A stretch of DNA of 61,695 bases from Sporosarcina cascadiensis. Its GTDB lineage: Bacteria > Bacillota > Bacilli > Bacillales_A > Planococcaceae. How positions within the stretch are numbered: the first letter of the stretch is position 1; each line of letters starts with the position of its first letter. Both the position numbers and the translations under genes were made by a program. Location: positions 1-61,695 of the forward strand of contig NZ_WHVV01000016.1 in assembly GCF_009650995.1 (NCBI RefSeq). Direction: 5' to 3'. Shown piece by piece: positions 1 to 9,786 of the stretch. The notes beneath the pieces were generated by a model. That model had not been told where the DNA came from. It worked only from the letters and a program-made list of their open reading frames with translations, and made no database searches.

Positions 1-10
1 GAACAAAAGA

Positions 11-55
11 ATCCCACTCAAAAGCCGATATGGATGCTTTTGAGTGGGATTTTAT
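11..55. terminator. Rho-independent terminator (bidirectional)
   Basis: A perfect 15-bp stem (11-25 with 36-50) and a 10-nt loop are followed by TTTATATT on the plus strand, with an A/T-rich run before it. It most likely ends a gene lying left of the window. Confidence 0.8.
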
Positions 56-365
56 ATTGGTTCGTGAATAATCAGGGGTTAGTATTGTATTCAACTACAT
101 CTATTTGTTCAAATTGGTTCAACTATAATCATTTTCAATACTTTTTCATATAGTTTTATCCATTTATTTCCGAATGAGTTATTGATATAAATGGTCTTCA
201 ATGGATTAGATATACTTAAAATTTATAAGCATATTTCTCAAAAAGTTAATATCTATAACATATTAAGTTTTATGGCCTCTTCCCGTTTTTTCGGGAAGGG
301 GTTATTTAGATTCTTAAATTCCTTATTCGAAAGGTAGAGCGATCTAAAAGGTGTATTCACTGGAT
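56..365. other. AT-rich intergenic stretch, no gene seen
   Basis: About 300 bases of AT-rich DNA between the left terminator and the doxX terminator. A 10-bp hairpin at 276-301 (CTTCCCG against CGGGAAG core) lacks a clear T run on either strand. Short ORFs here have no ribosome binding site and no recognisable product. Confidence 0.5.
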
Positions 366-367
366 CA

Positions 368-405
368 AAAAGATCTGGCAATCGCCATAGTGCGGTTGCC
401 AGACC
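368..405 (-). terminator. Terminator of the DoxX-family gene
   Basis: An 11-bp stem (374-384 with 393-403) closes an 8-nt loop. On the minus strand it is followed by CTTTTTGA. It begins 6 bases beyond the doxX stop codon. Confidence 0.8.
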
Positions 406-410
406 TTCCT

Positions 411-956
411 TCAAGTATGATCTTTCTTCATCCAAGGCGTACCAAGCATAGGCAATGCCCAGCGATCAAGACCGTACCAGCCTGCGACTTTCCATGCCAG
501 CACAAGCCAAGTGGAGAGAATGAACAACACGGGATTTATGCTCAGCGTGCCTGCAAAAAGAAAACTGACATTCATGAACGCGCCAAAGAAAGCGGCAATC
601 CCTGTTAATAGTCCAAAGATTAAACCGAGAGCAACGAGGATTTCTCCATACGCGACTAAGAAGCCAAATACCTTGGCATTCGGCAAGACGATGTTTTCCA
701 GGAAAGACGCATACCAGCCGGTGACATCTCCGCCTTCTGTCGACTTTTCAAGAGCCCCGCTGACGAATCCACTAACAGCGGCACCGGCATTTTCTCCAGT
801 CCAGGCATCGCTTGTGGCTTTCCCCCAACCCGCTTTCAGCCAGGAAAACCCTACATACACCCGAATAACCAACCAAATAAGTCCAGAGCGAGAATCGTTG
901 AATAAAAACTGTGAAATAGGGTTTTCTTGTATTACAATTGCTTTGTTTTCCTTCAT
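411..956 (-). CDS. DoxX-family membrane protein
   Basis: This 181-residue protein has four predicted membrane segments (roughly residues 26-44, 95-115, 118-137 and 143-162). The first carries the LIWLVIRVYVGFSW region typical of DoxX/DoxD-like proteins. DoxD is a subunit of thiosulfate:quinone oxidoreductase in archaea, but in Firmicutes the family has no settled function beyond suspected links to redox or thiol stress. The ATG is preceded by GGGGGAGGTCATT on the minus strand, an ideal ribosome binding site. The gene stands alone, with its own terminator, divergent from the cobalamin operon. An inverted GTTCAC...GTGAAC pair lies at about 1013-1042 upstream and could be an operator, but that is a guess. 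Confidence 0.8.
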   Translation of the reverse strand: MKENKAIVIQENPISQFLFNDSRSGLIWLVIRVYVGFSWLKAGWGKATSDAWTGENAGAAVSGFVSGALEKSTEGGDVTGWYASFLENIVLPNAKVFGFLVAYGEILVALGLIFGLLTGIAAFFGAFMNVSFLFAGTLSINPVLFILSTWLVLAWKVAGWYGLDRWALPMLGTPWMKKDHT

Positions 957-1217
957 AATTAATGACCTCCCCCTGAATATTTTAACCCATAGCTTAATGC
1001 CTATATGGAGAGTTCACAACCTTGTAAAGTATATAAGTGAACAGTTTGCGAATTGTATAAATATGCTTGACTTGTTACCTATATTCCAATAAGTGAAAAA
1101 GGAAACTGTGTGTATCTCTGCTCTGCTGGCATGTTTGCACTTATCATTAATCATAAGTATCCTAAGCATTGCAATCCTATTTAATGAAAGAAACTCCACA
1201 TGAGACAAGATGGTTGG

Positions 1218-1246
1218 TTGTAGACTAGTAGATTGTATGTTATATT
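1218..1246 (+). promoter_or_regulatory. Predicted sigma-A promoter of the cobalamin operon
   Basis: TTGTAG (1218-1223) and TATATT (1241-1246) are separated by 17 bases. This places transcription start just upstream of the riboswitch aptamer. It is a motif match only. Confidence 0.45.
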
Positions 1247-1269
1247 TATGAAAATTAAATAAATTATTT

Positions 1270-1430
1270 AAATGAGTGCTCACATTTGTGAGTTGAAAGG
1301 GAAACTAGTGAAAGTCTGGTACAGCCCCCGCTACTGTAAAAGCTGATGAAATTACAATACCACTGAGAAATCGGGAAGGTGTAAGAGTAAAATGAAGCTT
1401 AAGTCAGGAAACCTGCTTATTTAAACGACA
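1270..1430 (+). promoter_or_regulatory. Cobalamin riboswitch
   Basis: The leader shows the conserved core of the adenosylcobalamin aptamer: a GGGAAACTAGTGAAAG segment near 1299, the CAGCCCCCGCTACTG segment near 1323, and the B12 box as AAGTCAGGAAACCTGCTT at 1400-1417. It sits about 330 bases before cbiH60. A strong terminator follows at 1517, so control is most likely by transcription attenuation: bound cobalamin would favour termination and shut off the whole biosynthesis and uptake operon. The aptamer boundaries are approximate. Confidence 0.93.
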
Positions 1431-1516
1431 CTTACTTTTCGGAGGGAGAAGTATAGGCGGGACAATAACATTAATTGTTCTATGTTTCAGTATGATTTTT
1501 CACATTATACTTTCAC

Positions 1517-1556
1517 ATGCCTACATTCCTTTGAAAAGGAGTGTAGGCATTTTTTC
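1517..1556 (+). terminator. Riboswitch-controlled terminator
   Basis: A 14-bp stem (1517-1530 with 1537-1550) has a 6-nt loop and is followed directly by six T residues. It lies about 100 bases after the B12 box and 200 bases before cbiH60, as expected for the expression platform of the riboswitch. No competing antiterminator was worked out in detail. Confidence 0.85.
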
Positions 1557-1762
1557 ATTTTTATTCAGTAGAAGAAAACTCCCACTTTTAGGTGGTAAGG
1601 TAAATGCAATTTTATATCCTGCTCAGCGTGTATTCAAAAGCCCGCTGAACAAAGATAATGTCTCCGGTAGATGTAACTGATGGTAAAAGGAATGAATTGA
1701 TTTTTCTCAGTTCAAAGACAAGAAGGAATTTCACCGAGACATAATTGATTTGGAGGTAAACC

Positions 1763-3445
1763 ATGAAAAAGGGAAAAATTTTCGTTGTTGGGTTCGGCCC
1801 TGGAGCAACTGAACATATTACAGGACGAGCATTAGAGGCATTGCAGGAAAGTACTTATATTATTGGCTACAAAACTTACGTAGAGTTAATTAAACATTTG
1901 GTTACAGCAAAATCCATTGTCAGTACAGGCATGACGGAAGAAGTGTCACGTGCGCAAGATGCTGTGAAGAAAGCGGAGGCAGGCGGTATTGTCTCAGTCA
2001 TCTCAAGTGGAGATTCAGGTGCCTATGGTATGGCCGGATTAGTATATGAAGTGCTGATTGAACAAGGTTGGACGGAAGAAGAAGGAATTTCGGTAGAGAT
2101 CGTCCCGGGTATTTCAGCAATTAACTCATGTGCGAGTTTACTGGGTGCCCCTGTCATGCATGACGCCTGTACGATCAGTTTAAGTGACCATCTGACGCCA
2201 TGGACTGTTATTGAAAAGCGTATCGAGGCAGCGGGTATGGCGGATTTTGTAGTCGCTCTATATAATCCGAAAAGTGGACGCCGGACACGTCAAATTGTTG
2301 AAGCACAGAGGATTTTATTGAAATATCGCTCTCCCAATACACCGGTTGGACTAGTGAAAAGTGCGTATCGCGAAAATCAAAATATTGTCCTGACCACATT
2401 GGCGGAGATGCTGGAATATGATATCGGAATGCTGACGACCGTCGTGATCGGGAATTCCTCTACATTCTTCTATGATAATAAAATCATTACCCCGCGGGGC
2501 TATCAACGAAAATATACGCTGGGTGAAGGAAAGCAAAGTTTAAAACCGCATCAGCGTTTGAAGAAAGAAGCGGAACCGTGGGCGCTTGATCAGGAAACGG
2601 GAGAGGCTCAGTCAGGGCATGAGCAAATCGTAAGTAAAGCACCAGAGCAGGCACCCGCGCCAAAGCAGGCATATGTGCCACAGCAGGAGAAAGAGCAAGA
2701 ACAAAAAGTCCAGTCATTGGATATGGCTTTAAAGGCTTTGTCTATGGTAACGAAAGAGGAAGTGGAAAATCCTTTCCTGGTACGTCAGCCGATCGAAGAT
2801 ATATTTGAATTTGCTGTTTCACCTGGCGTTGCCAATAAAATGATCACAGCGGAGCAAATGCGTGTATTGGCAGAAGTCGTTGGTGAAAAAGGCACATTAG
2901 AATATACTCCTGACCATCAATTTCTAGTAAAGGTTACGACAGATAATCCGGGAGCGATTGTTGAGCAGCTGGAGCAGATTCATTTGACGGTCTTGCCAGC
3001 AGGAGAAGTCTTAAAAGTGAAAGCCTGTGATTTCTGTTACGGGGAAAAGGCAGACTCTATTCCATATGCGGAAGAAATCGCAGCGAAATTTGCAGGAATG
3101 AAGCTTCCGAAGCAGCTGCATGTTGGTTTCAATGGTTGTGGAATGGCATGCTATCGTCCTGTTTTTGATGATATTGGAATCGTCTACCGGAAGAAAAAAT
3201 TCGATCTGTTCATCGGCGCGAAGCCCGTTGGCCGTACGGCTCATGCTGCTCAGCCGATAGTGGAAGGAATTGAACCGGATGACTTAATCCCGCTGGTGAC
3301 GAAGATTATTGAAGAATATGAACAGAATGCACATCCCAACGAGCGTTTCTTCAAATATTTCAAGCGTGTCAAAAAAGTGCTGAATTACGATTATCATGAC
3401 ATGAGCTGCAAAATTGAAGTAGAGCCGGCACCTTGTGGGGATTAG
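1763..3445 (+). CDS. cbiH: CbiH60: cobalt-precorrin-3 C17-methyltransferase with Fe-S domain
   Basis: A two-part protein of 560 residues. Residues 1-245 are a corrin-ring SAM methyltransferase (VGFGPGATEHIT, SSGDSGAYGM, VPGISAINS) that methylates C17 and contracts the ring. Residues about 250-325 form a Glu/Gln/Pro-rich linker. The C-terminal 230 residues resemble a nitrite/sulfite reductase module with paired cysteines (CDFC and CGMAC) able to hold a [4Fe-4S] cluster. This matches the CbiH60 type known from Bacillus megaterium, about twice the size of plain CbiH. TGGAGG lies 8 bases before the ATG. It is the first gene after the riboswitch and is followed 9 bases later by cbiJ. Confidence 0.93.
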   Translation: MKKGKIFVVGFGPGATEHITGRALEALQESTYIIGYKTYVELIKHLVTAKSIVSTGMTEEVSRAQDAVKKAEAGGIVSVISSGDSGAYGMAGLVYEVLIEQGWTEEEGISVEIVPGISAINSCASLLGAPVMHDACTISLSDHLTPWTVIEKRIEAAGMADFVVALYNPKSGRRTRQIVEAQRILLKYRSPNTPVGLVKSAYRENQNIVLTTLAEMLEYDIGMLTTVVIGNSSTFFYDNKIITPRGYQRKYTLGEGKQSLKPHQRLKKEAEPWALDQETGEAQSGHEQIVSKAPEQAPAPKQAYVPQQEKEQEQKVQSLDMALKALSMVTKEEVENPFLVRQPIEDIFEFAVSPGVANKMITAEQMRVLAEVVGEKGTLEYTPDHQFLVKVTTDNPGAIVEQLEQIHLTVLPAGEVLKVKACDFCYGEKADSIPYAEEIAAKFAGMKLPKQLHVGFNGCGMACYRPVFDDIGIVYRKKKFDLFIGAKPVGRTAHAAQPIVEGIEPDDLIPLVTKIIEEYEQNAHPNERFFKYFKRVKKVLNYDYHDMSCKIEVEPAPCGD

Positions 3446-3454
3446 GAGGAAACT

Positions 3455-4237
3455 ATGATTTTATTTTTAGCAGGCACTAGCGATGCTAGAGCTTTGGCCA
3501 TTCATTTGCAGGATCTGGACTATTCTTTAATAGCTACAGTAGTCACTGAATCTGCAGCCGAGAGTCTAAAAGCAAATGATATCCCGTATCTGGTGGGCAG
3601 ATTATCACTTGATGACATGATAGCGGTCATCCAGAAACATGAGATGACTTGTGTAGTCGATGCAAGTCATCCTTATGCAGAAGAGGCATCGAAAACTGCA
3701 ATGGAAGCGGCGAAAGCATGCGGTATCCCATATATTCGCTATGAGCGGCCAAAGGAAGAGTTTGTATCACCGCTGATCACAGAGGTGGAGACGTATGAAG
3801 ACGCTGCCAAACTAGCCCAGTCGCATAAAGGAACAATCATGTTGACAACAGGCAGCAAGACGCTGGAAGTATTTGCTGAATACTTATTACGAGACGAAAT
3901 CCGGCTGATTTGCAGAATGCTGCCGAATATAGGGAATATGGAAAAATGCGATAAGTTAGGGATTAAACAAAAAGACATTATTGCCATACAAGGTCCGTTT
4001 TCTGAGTCGCTGAATAAATCTTTATGTGAGCAGTATGACGTGACATTAATGATTACCAAGGAAAGCGGCAAAGTAGGGTCTGTGGATGAAAAGATCACAG
4101 CTGCTCTGGACTTGGAAATTCCCGTTATTTTAATTAAGCGGCCAAAGCTTCGATATGTAAACTTTTGTACTTCGTTTGAAAAAGTTACTCAACTATTAGG
4201 AGGTTTTATTCTTGAAAAATCCAAACATGAACTTTAA
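3455..4237 (+). CDS. cbiJ: Cobalt-precorrin-6A reductase
   Basis: This 260-residue protein matches the CbiJ/CobK family. It opens with LFLAGTSDARALA, a nucleotide-binding start, and carries VDASHPYAEEAS near residue 68, both typical of the family. It reduces the macrocycle of cobalt-precorrin-6A with a nicotinamide cofactor before decarboxylation by CbiT. AGGAGG precedes the ATG with good spacing. Its 3' end overlaps cbiC by 26 bases, so translation is probably coupled. Confidence 0.92.
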   Translation: MILFLAGTSDARALAIHLQDLDYSLIATVVTESAAESLKANDIPYLVGRLSLDDMIAVIQKHEMTCVVDASHPYAEEASKTAMEAAKACGIPYIRYERPKEEFVSPLITEVETYEDAAKLAQSHKGTIMLTTGSKTLEVFAEYLLRDEIRLICRMLPNIGNMEKCDKLGIKQKDIIAIQGPFSESLNKSLCEQYDVTLMITKESGKVGSVDEKITAALDLEIPVILIKRPKLRYVNFCTSFEKVTQLLGGFILEKSKHEL

Positions 4238-4892
4238 TACAAAATTCACACCGCTTACTGTAGATCCAGATAAAATTTACGATCACAGTTTCGGCATCAT
4301 TAAAGAAGAGATGGGGGAGCATCCATTTACAGATGAGCAATGGATGGTTGTTCGCCGCGTAATCCATGCGTCAGCGGATTTTGAGTTGGGACGCAGTATG
4401 ATTTTCACGCCTGATGCACTGGAAGCCGGAATAGAGTCGATTTTGGCAGGCCGTCATGTTGTGGTGGATGTGCAAATGATTGAGAGTGGATCGGGTCGTA
4501 AACGTTTTCAAAAGCATAACAGCGACTTACATTGTTATATCGCAGATGAGGATGTCGCAAAAGAAGCGAAAGCTCAAGGGACGACACGCGCAATTATTTC
4601 GATGCAAAAAGCAACACGTTTACATGAAGGCGGGATTTATGCTATCGGTAATGCACCGACTGCGTTGCTGGAGTTAATTCGTTTAATTAAAGATGGCGTC
4701 GCCAAACCAGACTTGATTATCGGAATGCCGGTTGGTTTTGTTTCGGCAGCAGAATCTAAAGAAGAACTAGCAATTCTTGAAGGAATTCCGTTTATTACTA
4801 ATGTAGGGAGAAAGGGTGGCAGTACAGTAACCGTAGCTGCGCTGAATGCCATCTCGATTATGGCAGATGAGCGAGCCAAGCAAACGAACTAA
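4212..4892 (+). CDS. cbiC: Cobalt-precorrin-8 methylmutase
   Basis: A 226-residue member of the CbiC/CobH family, which moves a methyl group from C11 to C12 to give cobyrinic acid. The RRVIHASAD segment near residue 46 holds the conserved active-site histidine, and NVGRKGGSTVTVAALNA near the end is also family-typical. The start is TTG: AGGAGG lies 8 bases upstream, whereas the later ATG at 4227 has no site of its own. The gene overlaps cbiJ upstream and cbiD downstream. Confidence 0.92.
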   Translation: MKNPNMNFNTKFTPLTVDPDKIYDHSFGIIKEEMGEHPFTDEQWMVVRRVIHASADFELGRSMIFTPDALEAGIESILAGRHVVVDVQMIESGSGRKRFQKHNSDLHCYIADEDVAKEAKAQGTTRAIISMQKATRLHEGGIYAIGNAPTALLELIRLIKDGVAKPDLIIGMPVGFVSAAESKEELAILEGIPFITNVGRKGGSTVTVAALNAISIMADERAKQTN

Positions 4893-6003
4893 AAAAGATC
4901 CCTCACAAATGCGTCATGGCTATACAACAGGCTCTTGCGCCACAGCTATGACAAAGGCGGCATTGCAAGGACTGGTGACGGGAACAGTGCCGGAAGAAGT
5001 CACCATTTATTTGCCGGTCGGCAAGTACGCTACCTTTAAAGTAACGTCATTCGAACTAGTGGATGGCGGAGTCATGTGTGAAACGATCAAAGATGCCGGA
5101 GATGACCCCGATGCTACACACAAAGCGCGGATTCAAAGTACCGTTTACTATTCGAATGAAGAAGGCATTCATTTGGATGGCGGGGTTGGAGTAGGCCGGG
5201 TAACAAAAGCGGGGCTGCCTGTTCCTGTTGGTCGGGCAGCCATTAACCCGGTGCCTTATAAAATGATCATGGGTGTGGCACAAGAAGGACTTGAACAGTA
5301 TCAATTAACTCGCGGAATTGACGTAATTATTTCCGTGCCCGATGGAGAAGAAATTGCCAAGAAAACGTTGAATGGCCGACTTGGCATCATTGGAGGCATT
5401 TCAATCTTAGGTACTCGCGGAACTGTAGTGCCCTTCTCAAGCTCTGCATATATGGCAAGTATTGAGCAAGCGATCAGTGTAGCAAAAGAAGCGGGATGTG
5501 ATCATTTAGTTATCACAACGGGCGGGCGCAGTGAGAAGTTTGCTTTAAAGCAATATCCGCACTTGCCGGAAGAGGCATTTATAGAAATGGGCGATTTTAT
5601 CGGATTTACTCTTAAACACATTGCACGCAAGCAAATCCCAAAGGTCTCTATGGTAGGAATGATGGGGAAGTTTTCGAAGCTGGCACGCGGCGTCATGATG
5701 GTTCATTCAAAAAGCGCGCCGATCAGTTTTGAGTTTTTAGCGGAAATGGCAGATAGAGTAGGCGTTGACGAAGCGGTGCAACAAGAGATTTTACAAGCGA
5801 ACACAGCTTCACAAGTCGGTGAGATACTTCAAGGAAATGATGCATACTTTGAAGCGCTCAGTAAAAATTGCTGCTACTATGCACTGAATCACATGAAAGC
5901 CGAAATCGAAGTGTCGACATCATTGTATGCCATGAATGGAGACTGTTTAGGAAAGGCTGAGAATATTGACAAATTGGATGAAAATGATTGGTATAGGGGA
6001 TAA
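4867..6003 (+). CDS. cbiD: Cobalt-precorrin-5B C1-methyltransferase
   Basis: CbiD of about 378 residues, methylating C1 of the corrin ring with SAM. The hallmark [13 protein letters not shown] lies near the N-terminus, and [18 protein letters not shown] near residue 255 is also conserved. The start is uncertain: ATG at 4867 (overlapping cbiC by 26 bases) gives a normal-length leader before the hallmark, ATG at 4846 would add seven residues, and neither has a clear Shine-Dalgarno sequence, so translation is probably coupled to cbiC. The 3' end overlaps cbiET. Confidence 0.9.
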   Translation: MSEPSKRTKKDPSQMRHGYTTGSCATAMTKAALQGLVTGTVPEEVTIYLPVGKYATFKVTSFELVDGGVMCETIKDAGDDPDATHKARIQSTVYYSNEEGIHLDGGVGVGRVTKAGLPVPVGRAAINPVPYKMIMGVAQEGLEQYQLTRGIDVIISVPDGEEIAKKTLNGRLGIIGGISILGTRGTVVPFSSSAYMASIEQAISVAKEAGCDHLVITTGGRSEKFALKQYPHLPEEAFIEMGDFIGFTLKHIARKQIPKVSMVGMMGKFSKLARGVMMVHSKSAPISFEFLAEMADRVGVDEAVQQEILQANTASQVGEILQGNDAYFEALSKNCCYYALNHMKAEIEVSTSLYAMNGDCLGKAENIDKLDENDWYRG

Positions 6004-7171
6004 TGGCGCGGCAGGATTGCTTCCTCAATATATAGAGTGGATCAATGAATGTGATGTTCTTGTAGGCGGGGAGCGCCATCTGCAATTCTTACCTTCATTT
6101 GAAAAAGAGAAGAAAGTAATTAAGGGTGGATTGTCTGCATTAACAGCGGAATTACAAGAGGAAACACGCAATGTCGTAATTTTAGTGTCTGGCGATCCGT
6201 TGTTTTATGGACTCGGAGGTGTGCTTGCGAAAAAGCTGCCGCTGGAGATCTATCCATACACCAGTTCAATTCAGCTGGCCTTTTCAAAGATGCAGGAAAG
6301 TTGGCAAGATGCATATATTGTCAGCCTACACGGGCGTTCTATAAAAGGTTTTGCACAGAAAATAGATGGGCGTAAAAAAATAGCTGTATTAACAGATGAA
6401 ACGAACTCACCGCAAGCCATCGCAGCGTATTTAAAAAGCTTCAATATGACAGAATACGATGCCTTTGTCGCTGAAAATTTGGAAGGCGAAAATGAACGCT
6501 GCCGCTTTCTGTCGTTAGACGAAATGGAACAAACCTCATTCTCAACTTTGAATGTGGTGATTTTAAAGCAACGCATCGCGATTGAACGTGCCTCTCTTGG
6601 TATTCCGGATGATGCTTTTCTTCAGCGAAAACCAGATAAAGGGCTCATTACAAAAAGAGAAATTCGGACTCTTTGCTTGCAAGAGCTAAAGCTTAAAGAA
6701 AACAGCATTGTGTGGGACATTGGAACTTGCACGGGCTCGGTTGCGATTGAAGCAGCCAAGATCGCGCGTGAAGGGGCAGTGTATGCCATCGAGAAGAACG
6801 AAGGCGATCTTGAAAACTGCTTGGAAAATCAATTGAAACATCGGACAGACTTTGTCGCAGTGTTGGGGAAAGCCCCTGACCGTCTTGAGGAATTCCCGGA
6901 CCCACATGCTATTTTTATTGGCGGTAACGGAGGGAATATGGAGCGTTTACTGCAAACCTGTATTTCTCGCTTACAGCCAAATGGCCGGCTAGTCATGAAT
7001 ATCGCCACGATAGAGAATCTGGCAGAAGCGATGAGCCATTTAAAAACGTTAGGCTGTGAAGTATCCATATTGCAGGCACAGCTCTCAAAGAGTAAACCAA
7101 TTTTACATTTAACGCGTTTTGAACCGTTAAATCCTATCTACATAGTGACAGCACAGAAAGGACAAGAATGA
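5978..7171 (+). CDS. cbiET: CbiE-CbiT fusion: C5,C15-methyltransferase and decarboxylase
   Basis: About 397 residues joining two enzymes that are separate in many bacteria. The N-terminal half is CbiE (MIGIGDNG start, [12 protein letters not shown], a C5 corrin methyltransferase). The C-terminal half from about residue 205 is CbiT, a Rossmann methyltransferase with [16 protein letters not shown], which methylates C15 and decarboxylates the C12 acetate chain. ATG 5978 is preferred because it gives the usual MKMIGIG start. A TTG at 5966 with a weak site is possible. Both choices lie inside the end of cbiD. Confidence 0.92.
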   Translation: MKMIGIGDNGAAGLLPQYIEWINECDVLVGGERHLQFLPSFEKEKKVIKGGLSALTAELQEETRNVVILVSGDPLFYGLGGVLAKKLPLEIYPYTSSIQLAFSKMQESWQDAYIVSLHGRSIKGFAQKIDGRKKIAVLTDETNSPQAIAAYLKSFNMTEYDAFVAENLEGENERCRFLSLDEMEQTSFSTLNVVILKQRIAIERASLGIPDDAFLQRKPDKGLITKREIRTLCLQELKLKENSIVWDIGTCTGSVAIEAAKIAREGAVYAIEKNEGDLENCLENQLKHRTDFVAVLGKAPDRLEEFPDPHAIFIGGNGGNMERLLQTCISRLQPNGRLVMNIATIENLAEAMSHLKTLGCEVSILQAQLSKSKPILHLTRFEPLNPIYIVTAQKGQE

Positions 7172-7875
7172 TGACAATAGGAAAATTATATGGATTAGGC
7201 GTTGGACCAGGGGATCCGGAATTAATTACTGTAAAGGCATTTCGTAAATTACAAGAATGCCCGGTCATTGCGTATCCGAAAAAATTAAGAGGCAGCAAAT
7301 CGTATGCCCATCGTATCGTGGATGTGTATATTAACCCAGCTGAAAAAGAAATGCTCGGATTGGTGTTTCCAATGACCAAAGATGAAGAAGTATTGCGTGC
7401 TGCATGGGAAAAGTCAGCAGAAGAGATCTACGGCTATTTAGCACAAGGAAAAGATGTTGCATTTGTGACCGAAGGAGATCCGATGCTCTTCAGCACATTT
7501 ATTCACTTAATGGGATTAATGAAATCGAAGCACCCAGAGGTCCCGATTGAAACGGTTGCTGGCATTTCGTCGTTCAATGGGTCTGCAAATCGTTTAGGGA
7601 TTCCATTGGCCGAAGGAGACGACCATGTCGCGATGATTCCTGCTACAGAGGATATGGAGGAAATGCGCAAAGTGATTGACAGTCACGATGCGATCGTCTT
7701 TATCAAAGTATCCAAAGTTCTAGATGAGATGCTCGATTTATTGGAAGAAATGAATTTGCTGGAGAAAACACATGTGGTTACAAAAGTTACATCTGACGAA
7801 GAAGTGATTTGGAAGACGGATGAACTTCGGGGCGCAGATTTAAATTACTTGTCATGTATGGTGGTGCGCAAATGA
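7168..7875 (+). CDS. cbiL: Cobalt-precorrin-2 C20-methyltransferase
   Basis: A 235-residue SAM methyltransferase of the CbiL/CobI type, the first methylation after cobalt insertion. Family signatures are [14 protein letters not shown] at the N-terminus, [12 protein letters not shown] near residue 101 and [19 protein letters not shown] near residue 128. AAAGGAC precedes tandem ATG codons at 7168 and 7171. The start overlaps the cbiET stop, and its own stop overlaps the cbiF start in an ATGA junction. Confidence 0.93.
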   Translation: MMTIGKLYGLGVGPGDPELITVKAFRKLQECPVIAYPKKLRGSKSYAHRIVDVYINPAEKEMLGLVFPMTKDEEVLRAAWEKSAEEIYGYLAQGKDVAFVTEGDPMLFSTFIHLMGLMKSKHPEVPIETVAGISSFNGSANRLGIPLAEGDDHVAMIPATEDMEEMRKVIDSHDAIVFIKVSKVLDEMLDLLEEMNLLEKTHVVTKVTSDEEVIWKTDELRGADLNYLSCMVVRK

Positions 7876-8657
7876 TGAAGAAAATTTGGATTATCGGTGC
7901 AGGTCCAGGAGATCCCGATTTAATTACGGTAAAGGGTTTGAAGCTATTACAACAAGCTGATGTCGTCATGTATACAGATTCACTCGTGAGCGAAACGTTA
8001 GTGGAGGAAGCGAAGGAATCGGCAGAAGTGATTCGTACGGCAGGTATGCATCTGCAGGAAATGGTAGATTGTATCGTGGAACGGGTCAATGCGGGAAAAA
8101 CGGTTGTACGATTACATACAGGGGATCCAGCAATGTATGGAGCAACAATGGAACAAGTGGCGTTACTGAAGCAACATGATATTGGTTATGAAGTCGTGCC
8201 TGGTGTCAGTTCCGTTTTTGCAGCTGCAGCAGCAGTCGGTGCAGAGCTGACGGTCCCTGATTTAACACAAACACTTATTTTAACTAGAGCTGAAGGACGC
8301 ACGCCTGTGCCAGAGCGCGAAAAGCTGCAGGCGCTCGCAAGTCACCACTGCACGATTGCTATGTTTTTAAGTGCAACTTTAACAAAGAAAATAGTAAAAG
8401 AATTGCAAGCGGCAGGGTGGGCAGATGATACGCCAGTGGCGGTCGTACAGCGTGCTACATGGCCGGATGAAAAAATTGTCCAGACCACATTGATTGAATT
8501 GGATGAAGCAATGCGTGTCAATGGGATCCGTAAGCATGCGATGATTTTGGCAGGCTGGGCATTGGATCCGACTATCCATGAAAAAGAGTATCGCTCCAAG
8601 CTGTATGACAAAACATTTACTCATGGTTTCCGAAAAGGCGTGAAGGCGGATGATTAA
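7872..8657 (+). CDS. cbiF: Cobalt-precorrin-4 C11-methyltransferase
   Basis: A SAM methyltransferase of about 261 residues that methylates C11. It shows GAGPGDPDLITVKGL at the start, RLHTGDPAMYGAT and VPGVSSVFAAAAA in the middle, and the RATWPDEKI and TLI segments seen in CbiF/CobM. ATG 7872 is favoured over 7854 because GGTGGT lies just upstream and the start then overlaps the cbiL stop. An adjacent ATG at 7875 is equally possible. The gene overlaps cbiG by 8 bases. Confidence 0.93.
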   Translation: MMKKIWIIGAGPGDPDLITVKGLKLLQQADVVMYTDSLVSETLVEEAKESAEVIRTAGMHLQEMVDCIVERVNAGKTVVRLHTGDPAMYGATMEQVALLKQHDIGYEVVPGVSSVFAAAAAVGAELTVPDLTQTLILTRAEGRTPVPEREKLQALASHHCTIAMFLSATLTKKIVKELQAAGWADDTPVAVVQRATWPDEKIVQTTLIELDEAMRVNGIRKHAMILAGWALDPTIHEKEYRSKLYDKTFTHGFRKGVKADD

Positions 8658-9786
8658 TTTACGCGAAGGTGAAATTCCTGTCGTTGATAAACGTAAGCCT
8701 TATGCTCTCGTTGCCATTACGAAACACGGCGTTGCTAATGCAAGAGGCTATATGGAGAAATTCCCGTATGCCGATCTGTATTATATGAAGAAATTCGCCA
8801 GAGGAGATGAAGAAGCCCGTCAAATTCAATTATTTGACGGCACGGTACGCTTACTATTGCCTGCTTTGTTTCAACAATATAAAGGAGTCATTTGTGTCAT
8901 TTCGCTCGGCGCGGTTGTTCGGATGATTGCTCCGATCATGGTGGATAAAATGACAGATCCCGCGGTACTGGTTGTGGATGATAAAGGTGAATATGTTATC
9001 AGTGTGCTGTCCGGCCATATCGGCGGGGCCAATGAATTAACATACGAATTTGCGGAAGCAATTGGCGCAACACCTGTAGTGACAACAGCTTCTGATGTGC
9101 AAAAAACAATTCCTGTAGATTTATTTGGAGCTAAATTTGGCTGGATATGGGATAACGCAGATAAACTGCTTCCGGTCAGCGCATCGGTCGTCAATGAAGA
9201 GCATGTCGCCATCGTGCAGGAAACAGGAGAGAAAAATTGGTGGATGCACGATCGTCCCATGCCGGAAAACTTGAAAATCTACCCATCGATAACAGAAGCA
9301 ATTCAGGCTGAACCACATGCAACTTTGCTGATCACAGATCGTTTAATCGATTCGGATGAAGAAGTGCTGCTTGAAAATGGAGTCATCTATCGTCCTAAAT
9401 CCATCGTGCTCGGCATTGGCTGCAATCGCGGGACAACACTCGAAGAAATCGAGCAAGTCATAGACGAAACCTTAGCGGAGCTGCGATTGAGTAAGAAAAG
9501 CGTGAAGGCAGTAGCGACCATTGATCTAAAGAAAGATGAGGAAGGGCTGCTTGCATTGACTGCCAAACATAATTGGCCATTTATTACGTACACACCTGAA
9601 CAGCTCAATGAAATGCCGCTGCGTAACCCATCAGAAACAGTATTTAAGTATACAGGTGCGTATGGTGTGAGTGAACCGGCAGCATTACGCTATGCAGATG
9701 CGGAAGAATGGGTATTGGAGAAAAAGAAAAGTGGCAATGTGACGGTCTCCATTGCGCGCGTTAATTTTGAGGAGCGAGGTCAATGA
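8650..9786 (+). CDS. cbiG: Cobalt-precorrin-5A hydrolase
   Basis: CbiG, 378 residues. It opens the delta-lactone of cobalt-precorrin-5A and releases the C20 fragment as acetaldehyde, a step specific to the anaerobic route. The N-terminal part carries SLGAVVRMIAP and VLSGHIGGANELT. The C-terminal CbiG domain starts near residue 255 with IVLGIGCNRGT and contains EPAALRYA. A region around residues 180-250 links the two. The start overlaps cbiF and the stop overlaps cbiA in an ATGA junction. Confidence 0.93.
   Translation: MINLREGEIPVVDKRKPYALVAITKHGVANARGYMEKFPYADLYYMKKFARGDEEARQIQLFDGTVRLLLPALFQQYKGVICVISLGAVVRMIAPIMVDKMTDPAVLVVDDKGEYVISVLSGHIGGANELTYEFAEAIGATPVVTTASDVQKTIPVDLFGAKFGWIWDNADKLLPVSASVVNEEHVAIVQETGEKNWWMHDRPMPENLKIYPSITEAIQAEPHATLLITDRLIDSDEEVLLENGVIYRPKSIVLGIGCNRGTTLEEIEQVIDETLAELRLSKKSVKAVATIDLKKDEEGLLALTAKHNWPFITYTPEQLNEMPLRNPSETVFKYTGAYGVSEPAALRYADAEEWVLEKKKSGNVTVSIARVNFEERGQ

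Noticed and set aside
276..301. Hairpin CTTCCCG/CGGGAAG as a terminator of the DoxX gene
   Set aside because: There is no T run on either side, and a better terminator lies closer to the stop codon at 368-405.
1014..1283. 89-codon minus-strand ORF upstream of the cobalamin riboswitch
   Set aside because: It covers the promoter region of the cobalamin operon, has no ribosome binding site, and is AT-driven.
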